22,111 nt of DNA from positions 1-22,111 of the forward strand of contig JADNRV010000612.1 of NCBI GenBank assembly GCA_015499995.1, in the 5' to 3' direction. The stretch is from Flammula alnicola. Taxonomy: Eukaryota > Basidiomycota > Agaricomycetes > Agaricales > Strophariaceae. The stretch's first letter is position 1, and every line of letters begins with the position of its first letter. Position numbers and translations under genes: made by a program. Under the pieces are notes generated by a model. The model was not told the DNA's origin and ran no database searches. It saw only the letters and a list, made by a program, of their open reading frames with translations. Positions 9,318-19,126 of this stretch are shown here, piece after piece.

Positions 9318-11018
9318 CTACGACGACGCCACGGCGACAGTGGCATTAACAGCCTGCGGACTCGACGTCACCGACGCCGTCTCAGCAAGGAGCTGCGCAT
9401 GGCCCACTGCGGGACTCGCGTTCACGCTCCCACTCACGCTCCCATTCGCACTCGCACCGCCGTTCAGCAGCGGCGAGGACGAGTAATAGGCAGGCGCGGT
9501 GTGCGATTTGCGTGGGGTCGTGTGTTGACTCTGCTGTCCTTGTTGTGGAACAGAAGACGATGACAAGTGCAAGGACGCAATATCCGAAAGCGGGTTATTC
9601 GGCAGGCGGATACCGCCGTCCCTTTGCGGGGGCGAATGCGAGTTATCTCTCGACAGCGGGAAAGGGTTCTGAATCGGAGAGTTAAATGATGTCGGAGGGG
9701 CGGAGCCGGAGGAGTAGATGGATACTAAAATTGCAACGCAGGCAGGTTAGGACACGCACGTGCGAGAAGCAGGACTGCGCAACGCACCATTATCGTCCCA
9801 ATCGCTCGCGCCGCTGCCCGAGTGGACAGAGCTCGACGAGGACACAGAGCTGCGGCGCACGAGCGCACCCGAGCCGAACTCGCGCAGCTCCTTCTTGACC
9901 ATCTTGCCCTGCTTCGGGCTGACACCCGCACCGCCTCCTCCAGCGGCTGCTGCGCTCGCCGCCCCCGCCCCGCCCTTGCTCTGCTTCCGCGCCTTATTCC
10001 CCGCACGCAGCTCGTCGAACCTCAACGGGCGCGGACGCAGGTGCGTGCGCTCGTACAGGCCGCACTTGTTGCACACGATCTTGCCCGGGTTGAGCGTGGA
10101 GCGGCGCCACGAGGGGGGCTCGGTGGTGTGGCAGTTGAAGCAGCGCCGGCGCAGGTACTGCGTCTCCTTGGACGCCGCGTCGTCCGTGTGCTGTACGGGC
10201 AGGCCCGTGTGCGGCGAGAGGTAGGCCATGGACGACAAGGGGTGCGGGTGGCACCCTGGGCTCGAGGATGCGGTGCGGTAGAATGCGGTTTGGGAGGGCA
10301 CCATGAGTGGCGCGCCCGAGTCTTCGAGCTTGATGTTGTGGTGCTCGGCGTCGAAGTCGGTGTAGGAGGAGTGCGGAGAGGAGGACATGGAGGGGATGAA
10401 GGACTCGGCGTGGCCGTCCATGCCATGCTGTTCGCCGTAGAGGCTGTCCTGGCGGGAAGAGTAGTGCACGAGGTGGTCGTGGTGTTGTTGTTGCTGGTGT
10501 TGGTGCAGCATCTGTTGCTGGTGGTGTGAGAGGTGGTTATGGTGCTGCAATTGTTGTTGTTGCTGTTGCATGAAAGGCGGGTATTGCTGCATCGGCATGC
10601 CGTCTTCGCGGTCGTGCCGGACATAGGGGAAAGTGGCGCGCCTCATCATGGAGAACTCGGATGGCCGCTGCTGCTGCTGCTGCTGGTTCCAGTTCTCCTG
10701 CTGGTAGGGGGTATCTGCTGGTGGAGAGACGGAGTGCTGGTCATGTATCTCTGGCTCATAGAGCTCCTGGAGAAGAGACCCGCGCGAGTTGTAGTTAAAG
10801 TTCAAGTTGGAATTTTGGGAGTGCGGCCAGTAATGTGGGTCCTGGGGGTTGACGAGCACGGCATTGTTGTTGTCGTCGTCGGTGGGGAACAAGCTGCGGA
10901 CGGGCTGGTCGATATCCTGCTTGTAGTCGTGGTGAAAGTGCATGTCTGTAGGGGATGGTGTGCGGGGGGTAGAGGCGTCAGAGTAGGAAGTGTAGCCGTC
11001 GAAGGAGAGGGAATCCAT
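9318..11018 (-). CDS. GATA-type zinc-finger transcription factor, 545 aa, two exons
   Basis: A nuclear DNA-binding regulator expected to bind GATA core sites. Exon 1 is 11018-9788, exon 2 is 9724-9318, separated by a 63-nt phase-1 intron; joined, they give 545 residues. The start ATG has G at -3 and +4, and an in-frame TGA lies upstream. The single finger has Cys293, Cys296, Cys316 and Cys319, with Trp304-Arg-Arg in the loop and CNKCGLYERTH at the helix. A basic tail follows (about 328-349). The Cys-Cys loop is 19 residues, longer than the 17 or 18 of the common fungal GATA classes. The rest looks disordered: glutamine/histidine tracts (111-181), an alanine/glycine run (351-365) and serine-rich stretches up to a Ser/Ala/Val-rich C-terminus. 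IKLE (229-232) and VKKE (374-377) fit the sumoylation consensus (inference). The target pathway cannot be told from sequence; nitrogen, light, iron or developmental roles are all known for the family. Confidence 0.93.
9725..9787 (-). other. Intron of the GATA gene, 63 nt
   Basis: On the minus strand it reads GTGCGT at the donor, CCTAAC as branch point and TTTTAG at the acceptor. Without splicing the frame stops at 9747 after a short unrelated tail. With it the reading frame continues 135 codons in serine/proline-rich sequence like the rest of the protein. Phase is 1 (one base of the codon before the intron). Confidence 0.88.
10062..10142 (-). other. GATA zinc-finger coding segment
   Basis: These bases encode residues 293-319, the four zinc-binding cysteines with spacing C-x2-C-x19-C-x2-C. 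The flanking arginines (290-292) and the tail RPRPLRFDELRAGNKARK extend the DNA-binding region to about 9996. Confidence 0.9.
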
Positions 11019-11134
11019 AGCTTGCCAAGGTCTGGGTCTTGTTTTGCAATTTCAGTTTCTACTTTTTGAAGGAGTGGTCTACTGCCGCTTTTGGAAGCCA
11101 CACCTGAATCTCTCCTCACTCGATCAGATCTCAT
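10802..11134 (-). other. Upstream ORF overlapping the GATA start codon
   Basis: An ATG at 11134, with G at -3, opens a 110-codon frame that runs past the GATA start (11018) in another register and ends at 10802. If the transcript begins upstream of 11134, this frame would compete with the main start. The first 45 or so codons look ordinary; the remainder is an out-of-frame reading of the GATA coding sequence. No transcript start can be assigned from the sequence. Confidence 0.4.
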
Positions 11135-11641
11135 CTCCGCGCTAAAAGGAGCTAGCCATGGCCCCCGGGAATTCAAGTGCCCCCAGCCACCTTCGCCCCC
11201 TCAGCAACCGCCCCAAACACGACCCGTTCTTCTGGGTCCAAGCTATCCTGTCCGGACCCCCCTTCTTCATTATCCATTCCCACGCAGTCGTCCCTGTCCC
11301 CCCCCCACGCGGACACCTTTGGTCGCTTGTCACCCTATCCTTGTCATCCCGCCAAACAGCCACTGCAAATAATCTGCCCATGGGAACCCGCGCCGCTCCA
11401 TTCTTCATCCCCACACACCGCACCACCGTCGTCGCCTTGCAGGTCCATAGGGGGCTGAGGATGCCAGCTACTGTCATTCTCCCGCTGTGAAACGCAACCA
11501 ACGACAAACTCTCTTTAAATTTTACCAAGGGTAGTAATACCCGGGTTGGCGTCGTGGACTCGAAAAGAAAACTCAGAGTCGAATTGTCGGGCTTCACGTA
11601 CGATCTTCGTCCACCTGCGTAATATTGCATGTACTTACATA
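11019..11641. other. Upstream region of the GATA gene
   Basis: This region is C/T-rich on the plus strand, hence A/G-rich on the gene's coding strand. No TATA box stands out. Several overlapping frames of 90-174 codons on both strands have biased composition and no recognisable domain, so I leave them uncalled. It is presumed to contain the 5' leader and promoter. Confidence 0.4.
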
Positions 11642-11751
11642 TGATAACTATCTGTATCTGGGGCACTATCTGGATCCCTTTCTGAGCTCTATTTGTTTAT
11701 CATCCACCCCAATTCCGTACGCGTCATGCCCAGCCTTCATTTATCCTATCT
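11642..11751. promoter_or_regulatory. Cluster of four WGATAR sites upstream of the GATA gene
   Basis: TGATAA lies at 11642-11647, and AGATAG on the minus strand at 11648-11653, 11666-11671 and 11746-11751. They are 624-733 bp upstream of the GATA start. Such 6-mers occur about once per 500 bp by chance on two strands, so four within 110 bp is dense. Autoregulation or cross-regulation by another GATA factor is an inference. Confidence 0.35.
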
Positions 11752-12607
11752 CTACAATATACAAATGCGTAGATATGCATCCGAGTCCGGCGAGAGCGAG
11801 CGAGGTCAGCAAACAAAAAAAAAAAAAGCTCACGGACGCAGACACGGAAAAACTCTGAAACACTCCTGCGTTGCGGGAATTCCCATTTTCCTATGTAATT
11901 CCAATATACAGGATTGCGTGTGTACTCACATGCATGGCATATTGGATATGTATATGCGTACGCACCCATATTTAGCGCTCGCTCGTACACGTTCGACGCC
12001 GCAACTTCAAATAATTTGAATCCGGCGTTAGCCAGGGGCCCTTGGCAGGCAGACGACACTCTCGGACGCGGTCTCGGACGCGGATTCGGAGGGACGGGGG
12101 TTGGACGGTGTCGCGGCGAGTCTACGGATGTACTACGTACCTTGGCCTGTCATCCTGAAGCGCTCCATGGAGGGTGGAGTTGGAGCTTGAGCTTGTTATT
12201 TTCGCTCTCTCGAGATCTCTGTGTGCGTCTGTGGCAGAGCGTTACAAATTTAAAGATGAATGCTAACCTCATCCCCCGTCGATATCGATGTTCCTTCCGT
12301 TCGGCCTTGATTGTGTACACATCCATAAATTACATACATCCTGTTGACGATCATGGCTATGCTGTGTTCTACAGTGATTAGTACTGGTAGTAGCAGCTGG
12401 TGACCTAGGAGCAGCAGTGTTGTGTACTGCACCGCTTTCAAAGCGCACGGAGACGATCCACTTCCATTATCATTCTATCCATATCAATCCACCTCTGCCT
12501 CAACTGCTACTCTTAAGACTTATCGCCTACATATATGCATGGCGTGGCATGAGCCATGCGGCCCCGGGCGCCTTTATTAGCCCCGCTCCTACTTGATCAA
12601 AGGTTCT
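11752..12607. other. Non-coding stretch with poly-A run and short tandem repeats
   Basis: A run of 13 A lies at 11815-11827. TCGGACGCGG is repeated near 12061-12082. The longest frame (11914-12381, plus, 155 codons) is overlapped by minus-strand frames and matches no family I know. No gene is called. Confidence 0.45.
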
Positions 12608-13145
12608 CCCACTCGAAGCTGGCTCCATTATCCAGTGTCCATTATCTGTACAACGTCGGGTCAATAATATCGACGCGTTCGAAGCCGAATCGAATCCTAA
12701 CGTCAAGATTAATATTGAGATTCAATATTCAATATTCAATATTATTCAATATGCAGACGTTGCGTGGGCGTGCGCCCGAAGCTTCCCCGCCCACGCCCCT
12801 CCCGAGGCCTGGACAGGCCACAAATTGACACTGCGCAGCGGCTTAAGTAAAGTGCTCAATCGAGGCTTCGTGAACCTCCCCGCGCCAAGATTATACAGTT
12901 ATTTAAACCCACCCCTCCCCCTCTCCCGGTTTCCCACTCGAAGTCTCCCCTATCTGTAGAGCAGTACATGTTAATATCGAATGCGAACGAATCGAGTCTT
13001 AACGTCAAGATCCCGTCGACATCTACATTGCGTTGCCTGGGCGTGGGCTTGGGCGCGTGGATGCGCATACACCACCGCACCTTCCCGATCCCGAAAAGGG
13101 CCAATGTGCGAGGACCTACCTAAAGTACTCATGCCAAGGAGCTCA
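12608..13145 (+). repeat. Diverged tandem duplication (copies about 12608-12870 and 12931-13145)
   Basis: Landmarks recur in the same order in both halves. CCCACTCGAAG is at 12608 and 12933. ATCTGTA and TAATATCGA follow it. A 24-bp block ending TAACGTCAAGAT (12686-12709 and 12988-13011) matches at 22 of 24 positions. GTTGCGTGGGCGTG (12759-12772) pairs with GTTGCCTGGGCGTG (13032-13045). The offset falls from about 325 to 273 bp along the copies, so they have since gained or lost sequence. Copy 1 carries an extra TTCAATA-type microsatellite (about 12719-12751). Confidence 0.7.
12719..12752 (+). repeat. TTCAATA-type AT-rich microsatellite
   Basis: Units of TTCAATA and shorter variants are repeated about four times. 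The same words in opposite orientation occur at about 6970-6986. Confidence 0.7.
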
Positions 13146-13321
13146 GCCACACTCGTCACTACTGGTCGGGAGACGACGTCGACGTACTCCGACGCGACAT
13201 GACAGACACCAGACACCAGACAACTGACAGACCTGCTTAACACTTAACGACAAATCCAAATCCCAGTGTGCATCGTATCGCACGTCCGTCCGGACTCTGC
13301 TGGACCACCCACCGCCTCGCC

Positions 13322-13385
13322 GTAAGTAGTCGCAGCGCAGTCGCGCACAGATATATATCAGTCATTTAATTTGTTGGACCGTCAG
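13322..13385 (+). other. Intron-like sequence, 64 nt
   Basis: It starts with the consensus donor GTAAGT and ends CCGTCAG. The branch point is weak (TTTAAT). It lies at the head of a pyrimidine-rich plus-strand stretch. Confidence 0.3.
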
Positions 13386-13671
13386 CGAGTCTGGCCATGG
13401 CGTTTGGCGTTGGCGTTGGCAGTGGCCGTGGCAGTGAGAGTGAGAAAGTGTTTCGTGATTTTCCGGGCCTTCGAATTCCTTTCTCGGAGTTTTTTGGAAT
13501 GTTTTTGTCTTCCCGAGATCTCTCTCTATCTACTTATCCAATATTCTCTCCCAGCGGCTGGAGCTGAATTCAAGCTAGATGGCCAATACCTTGCAAAACC
13601 TTTCAACGAATTCGACCACCTCGAGACACGCCAAATGCCAAGATCCTTAAGTCCGGAATTTATCTGTATAT

Positions 13672-13747
13672 GTAAGTCGATAGCCTGAGATCCAGAGAAC
13701 TTGAAGTTTCTGGGTGGGATCCTTACTAACTAACCTTTTTAATAAAG
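13672..13747 (+). other. Intron-like sequence, 76 nt
   Basis: The donor is GTAAGT and a strong branch-like TACTAACTAAC follows about 55 nt later. The closest acceptor is AAAG; CAG acceptors lie a little downstream (to about 13768), so the 3' boundary is uncertain. Confidence 0.35.
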
Positions 13748-13809
13748 TGAAACGCACCGCCAGCCCAGGAGGCCCGAGGGGGTGGGTGAGCGCCAGGTCT
13801 TTTTTGGCC

Positions 13810-13860
13810 CTGCCTTCCTTCCTTCCTCAAGTTCCCCTTCCTTCCTTTCCCTCAAGATTC
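13810..13860 (+). repeat. CCTT-rich pyrimidine microsatellite
   Basis: CCTTCCTTCCTTCCT and a second, imperfect run of the same unit lie within 50 bp, separated by CAAGTTCC. They fall in a C/T-rich strand of the kind seen in fungal promoters and leaders. Confidence 0.7.
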
Positions 13861-14250
13861 CGAGAAGCTCCCGGGCCCTTGGCTATGTATGTATGTTTTG
13901 TGCCTCTGTATATTTAGCTGCGAGCTAGCTGAGCTAAGCTAAGTCAGAGATCCGGGACAGGGCAGGGCAGGGGCAAAGGCGCTGTAGCACCCCCCCTTCC
14001 CGAGTCCGAGTCCGATTCCGTACGTGTTCCAAGTTGGATTCGAGTTCTCCCAGGCCCAGATCTAACTATCTAACTAAGTACTAGCTAGGTTGATGCAAGG
14101 CTTAGGTAGGAGGGATTTCCCACCGGAAATTGGGATTAGAATCAAGAACAAATCACGAATCAAGCTTCAAAGCTTCAAGCTTCAAGAACCACCGGCACGG
14201 GCACTGCGACTTGCGACTCGTATCTAGTCTCGCGCGGCGCTGTCTGAACA

Positions 14251-14307
14251 GTGAGTCAGTCACTTATCGTTGTATCTAGCTTCTGCGCTACTAATAGGGT
14301 TTTTTAG
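14251..14307 (+). other. Intron-like sequence, 57 nt, canonical signals
   Basis: The donor GTGAGT, the branch TACTAAT and the acceptor TTTTTTAG are all near-consensus, and the length is typical for a basidiomycete. No long open frame adjoins either side, so if real it probably splices a leader or a non-coding transcript. Confidence 0.45.
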
Positions 14308-14649
14308 GTTTTCAATCCGTTTGTTTGCTTTTTCCAGAGATCTCTCTCGAATCGCTGCAGTTTTATTTTAGACTCGACATCGGCTTGACTTGACGTGACC
14401 TTTGGCCGCTCTCCCACACTCTGGCTAGTTCTCTATGTTATTTAGCAGAACTTTCTGTTGCTTCGATTGATCTAGCAATGTCGGCGTTGTCGCTCGATAT
14501 AGGGACCGGGGTTCATAGGTGCCTTGCGCTCTTCGCGTTTTCCCGTGCCTTCGATTCTTGGGCTTCCTTCCATCCTCCCGCTTCAGCCAGTTTATCGTGA
14601 CCTTTTCTTGCTTGAACGTTTTATTAATTATTGGCCGAGCGCACGACCG

Positions 14650-14915
14650 ATGCGTGCACTACTGTTCCCATTTCCGTTTTCCCAGCTCGGACTCGCAGCG
14701 CAACTCGATCATTTCCACATCTCTCTAGACTCATACCTCAAACTCGAGGATGTACTGTATCTGACTTGCAATGCTCGCCGCGTACCTGGGCGTCTGAAAA
14801 CCTTCAGGCCTTCGAGATGATATTCGAGGATAACCCTCTGTTCAGCTTTCAAGCTTCAAGCTCAAACCGTCGGGCGTCTGGGATCCCGAAGCTCGGGAAA
14901 GAACTTGAAGTCTAA
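14650..14915 (+). CDS. Possible small spliced gene, about 69 aa, unrecognised
   Basis: An ATG at 14650 opens 34 codons to 14751. An intron-like 56-nt segment follows (14752-14807, GTACTG to CTTCAG, with CTGAC inside). Then 35 codons and a TAA run from 14808 to 14915. The join is phase 0, removes no codon and links two stretches of mixed composition with acidic and hydrophobic residues. I recognise no domain. The donor is not ideal, the protein is short and the start is arbitrary because the frame is open upstream to 14503. A short ORF beginning at ATG 14478 (40 codons) overlaps in another frame. This is a weak call kept because intron-like sequences precede it on the same strand. Confidence 0.2.
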
Positions 14916-17900
14916 CCGACATATGATCGAGCCCGAATTCACTGCTCCTGGAGCATATAACGGTTCACATATATACTTGCCACGGTTGGCGCTGCACATC
15001 CTTGATGAACGGTGTCCGTCTCGCATCGATTGTTTCCATCCATCCGGACGGTCCATCCGTATTAATATACCTATACCGTCTATTCTTTTGGATTTGCGTC
15101 CAACTGAGCTCTTTCCGCATCTATCATCCATCTACTAGCATCTACTAGGCGCCGAGGTTTTCCGTTCCCCGTCCCTCCCCGTATCCTTCGGTCCCTTCTT
15201 TCCGAACCTTATAAACTGTATTACGATGGTGGATTCACATCATATCATATGTTTACTTGGAGTCGATTCTCGCTAATGGCTTGATAGTAACACTTGTTAC
15301 TATTGGAATAGAGATTCTCTCGCAGTCAGGTTACGCACAACAGATCAGGAGAAGTTGTCGAGAGGGTTTTACCATAACAGGCCTGGCGGGTACCCATTAC
15401 CGCAATTCGAAGAGTGCAAAGCCCTATAGATCATGATCATGATGATAATTCACTGGTTCTGCTAACCCAATCGCCGTATCGCTCCATTGACATCGATCTA
15501 TCTTCCGCCGTGATCAATTTCTGCACTGGAAATTTTTGCATAAGTAGTATCGACTAGGTGAATCATTAGAGTTATTCCGAATGTTTTTAAGTTTTCCCAT
15601 TTCCCGGACTCTGTCAAGGGTTGCTCTGTTCACCGCATTCCTTTCAGAATTCTTCACGAAGTGCCGCAAGTTGAGGAGTTCGTTATCAATAGAAGAGATG
15701 CAGGAGTATCTTTGACTGTTTAATATCGCTCTGTATATTAAATGCTATGTATGTGGGCAGACGCCTTTCATTTCATCACCGAGTTGGCGCCCAGCGGGAA
15801 ATGAATATCTGATTTCTAGCTCTCTTAGCGTGGGGGTAATGACTTCGAGGTGCTTCATGAAACAGACCTAGTATCGCCCTGAATTCTCGGACAGCCATAA
15901 CTGGAATTAAGACAAGTAGCCGATCCACGCTTTGGGTACTGTCCTAAGAATAATCACTGCACCTGGACCGGAACGAACTTCAGCCCATGATGGCTCAGTG
16001 TGGTTCCAGGAGGCACTGTGGTTATACTTAACCTGCCCATGATACCCAACCTCGCTCGCTTCTCATGGGAAATTAAGGATACTTACTAGCTGTACGGTGC
16101 CACTATTATTCGACTCACTGATGCTCGTGTATACTCTGCCTACTCGAAAGGGGCCGCACTTGTCATCCAAAGCCTCTCACAACGAAGGAACGCTATAAAT
16201 AGTCGCATATCTGATTACCCAGTGGGAGAGCCTCGTCCATGAGTGTTTCATCGTGAACAGTCGACGGAGTGGCGCGTTGCAATCCGAATAGTAATACCGA
16301 AGGCGAAGAGTGTCTCCCTAATGATAATTTTGTCCGTCTCTTTAGCTCGGTTGAACCTTAATCAACGCTGGGCCTCCGTGGATGATTTTCACATACAAGT
16401 GGATCGGCAACTTGAAATCAAGATATCTGATCAGCAAGCTGTGCTGGTAGTGGTGAGCTGACAATTAAATCTAATCATAAGAGCTGCAACAAGGAACGAA
16501 CGGTGATTATTATGGTGGTATGTGATGCGTCTGACTGCGACCATGTACTCAGGTTCTTATTATGGTCGCCGCCTCTACGATATGTGCGCTGTGTTAGCCA
16601 CCCCGCTACGACTCGGAGTCCTTCTTTGGAAGGATATCTTGGATACGTCCTTGATGATGGGAGACTTCAGTTTATGCAGACATGAGAAATGTTCGTGAGC
16701 ATCTCCAATCGCAAAGCCAACTGACGCTCCAACTCACTTGCAAATGCAACGTAGTCAAGGCGGGAGTCATTCATATGCAGTCACCTTGTAAAGGCTGGTT
16801 GATTTTCCATTGTAGATCTTTCAGGTATGCGCTATCACATCGAGAACATCATCTACAGATAATCTCGAGAAGTCCGCCACCGAGTCCCCGTCTATAAACA
16901 AGGCACTACCGTATCCAACTATGTGCTGCTAAAATATGAATTACATTGGTAGTGTACTTGTACTCTAGGTCTACTTGACATCATGCCGACTTCATTAAAT
17001 TGCTCCGGGAATCGAGAGGAGGAGCCGACATGTACTCTCTGCTCCCCCACACCCAAGAATTAAAATCGTACACCTGTAGAAGTGCTACCCAGGTCTGGGG
17101 ACTTTGAACTATATCAGTATTATACACTCTCCCTCGCTTCCCCCTCTTTTATTAGCCGAGGGTGTGCGGCGTGTACCTCGGATCCCGCGTCTGCACGCAT
17201 TTGCTATATAAGCTCGCCTTGGAAAACAAACATTTAACAAATTGAACATTCATTTCAGTACACCTTGATTATAAACGAGTCTCGGGATACAGCTAAAAGG
17301 GTGTTTCGTGCTGTCCGACAAGTAACATGCCAATGGGACCGCTCCACACGCGCCTGCTAAACGATCGGGAGCGCTAAAACGACATTTATCCATGCACACA
17401 TCCAATATACCGTTACCGGTAGCGAGGAGATTCGGGTAAGTGCTTAGAATAAACAACTTGAACTCTATGTACCGGAAGAATTGGAGCAGCCGGTTCACGC
17501 GTGTGATACGCGATATGTATCCACCGTTCATTCCTTCCTTGAGGCCTCGAGTTCTTGGGTAGGGGTGACCGCCAAACTGCTGTTATCCGGCGCTTGGTAC
17601 ATACCCCCGGTGAGAGGCGATTTATCGAAGGTCGTTATCTGTGGTTTTTATATGTACCTACATGCTTTTACATGGACGCTTGTGTACCCCGCCCCGGAGC
17701 CTACGGCCCTGGCGCCGGTGCGTCTGCAGCTACCCGAATTCCCCAAGACGACAGCGCTTGGAATTATGGCTAGTTAAGTTATTTTTACTGCAGTCCGTCT
17801 GTACCTATTTTCTTGTCACCGAATCCCGAAGTTCGTAAAACACGGGCGTAATTGAACCTGTCGCAGCTTCGCGTTTTGTCTCTCCGCAACCGGCGACATC

Positions 17901-18444
17901 CCGTCGCGGAGACATACGGCAAGACGAATATTGGGACAGTGTCTAATCTAGATTTATCAATGCGAGGCTTGTATGAGACTCGAGTGGGTGAATAATTGAA
18001 TATATGGCCAAGCAGCGAGAAAGGGAAAAATCTCGAACAGGAAATGAAAGCTTATGAAGCTCAAACGCCACAATCAGCGCCAATCAACACGTCCATGAGG
18101 GTGCATAGACTAAGAAAATGAAGGGAAACGTCAAGACGCCTTGTTTACTTTGAGGGAGTGTGAGATCGGGCTCGGGCACCCTACATAACCCGACGACATT
18201 GTCCAGAAAATAAGAAAGGTGTGGCAATATTTCGAGTTTATGGCCGTATACGCAACTCTGCGCTCAGTCCTGAGCCACCAGCAGCTACTGCACTCTCACG
18301 CGTTGAACGTTCCCCTCAATGATTGTCCCCATCTGCGTCCCTGCACCTTGGACCTGATCATGAGATCACACACCGACTCCCGTCTTCAAGCTTCACTCCA
18401 CCCAATCACAAGTGGCGCCCATGTGCGCAAGCATGTGACCGAAG
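14916..18444. other. Long stretch without a recognisable gene
   Basis: All frames are under 100 codons, overlap across strands and match nothing I know. CATCTACTAG is directly repeated near 15128-15147. Frames at 17481-17838 cover one another in three registers. TATA-like strings occur at about 16193 (TATAAATAG) and at 17205. No splice-site series was found that would join frames. Confidence 0.55.
17205..17212 (+). promoter_or_regulatory. TATA-like box without an assigned gene
   Basis: TATATAAG is preceded by a C/T-rich tract and followed by an A-rich, start-like region (ACAAACATTTAAC) about 20 nt downstream. No convincing coding frame follows, so it may be chance or serve an untranslated transcript. 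Confidence 0.2.
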
Positions 18445-18480
18445 TGTGATTGCGCATCAATGCATCAATGCGCAATCACA
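18445..18480. repeat. Perfect 13-bp hairpin with direct repeats in the loop
   Basis: The arm TGTGATTGCGCAT (18445-18457) and its exact complement (18468-18480) flank a 10-nt loop CAATGCATCA. The unit ATCAATGC is repeated across the centre. It could be a structured RNA element, a protein-binding palindrome or a palindrome formed by strand switching. Confidence 0.75.
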
Positions 18481-18710
18481 TCAAAGCCCCCTCAAGCTGA
18501 TCAAGCCTTTCTATTAAAATCTTGAGAGGGGGAAGCCTATTGTCAAGTGCCACGGTAAGATAGCGTCCGTACGTCCGCGCTCTTCGTCATGCTTCACGTT
18601 TCGTCATTTTGAAGCTTCGAATATTACCCATTCGTCCAGACGATATATCGTGAAATATTGATGGCCAACTATTCTTTTTCAAGTTGTTCGGCGCCAAATA
18701 ACTATCTTGA

Positions 18711-19023
18711 TCACTTGCGGCGATGTAGCTTCAATCGAGAATTGAAATCGCAATGGTTCTTCCTGATATTTGACTCAATCAACTCGGCGAATTCGCTACC
18801 CTGGGCCTTTCGAAGACTTTCCCAAGTACAATAAGTTTCCCACTCATCATGATTAAATGCTTCAGAGAGACCCACACTCAAGTCGCTTTGACAAACCTCT
18901 CAATTTAGAATGCAAGTTGTGGACCTCTACCCAAGGAGTATCTGGCATCTCTTTTCCACCAAGCCAGTCTGGAGAACTTCTAATTTGCCTCCAGTGCTTG
19001 CGCTTGGTCGTAATAAAAATAGG
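18711..19023 (-). pseudogene. Possible frameshifted coding remnant, unrecognised
   Basis: Two minus-strand open frames overlap by 38 nt in different registers. One runs from 19023 to a stop at 18862, the other from 18899 to a stop at 18711. Both have balanced, tryptophan- and charge-containing composition unlike most chance frames here. A single frameshift in the overlap would make them one segment of about 95 residues. No ATG begins the first frame and no family is recognised. It could be a decayed exon or chance; I give no function. Confidence 0.2.
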
Positions 19024-19078
19024 CTACTCGAGTACAGCTGCAATGCAAGCGATCTGAAAGTTTGACGTATCTCAGGAC

Positions 19079-19126
19079 GCAGCGTACTTAGTACTCATTA
19101 TTGGACAATGGACATAAGTACGCTGC
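19079..19126. repeat. 12-bp inverted repeat followed by a T run
   Basis: GCAGCGTACTTA (19079-19090) and its exact complement (19115-19126) flank a 24-nt spacer. The run ACTTTTTTTTA follows directly. The T run after a stem resembles a polymerase III stop, but no box A or box B promoter was found upstream. Confidence 0.65.

Noticed and set aside
8848..9486. 139-codon minus and 165-codon plus ORFs downstream of the GATA stop
   Set aside because: They overlap each other, have biased composition and lie in the presumed 3' untranslated region.
9725..9759. Alternative 35-nt intron using the downstream GTGCGT donor
   Set aside because: The joined frame meets a TAA after 14 codons, whereas the 63-nt version stays open for 135 codons; 35 nt is also unusually short.
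9822..10529. 235-codon plus-strand ORF inside the GATA gene
   Set aside because: It is antisense to a well-supported coding region. Its Arg/Val/Leu-rich low-complexity content is what CAG- and GC-rich codons give on the opposite strand.
10022..10624. 200-codon minus-strand ORF rich in Thr and Ser
   Set aside because: It is a shifted reading of the same Gln/His-rich exon and has no zinc finger.
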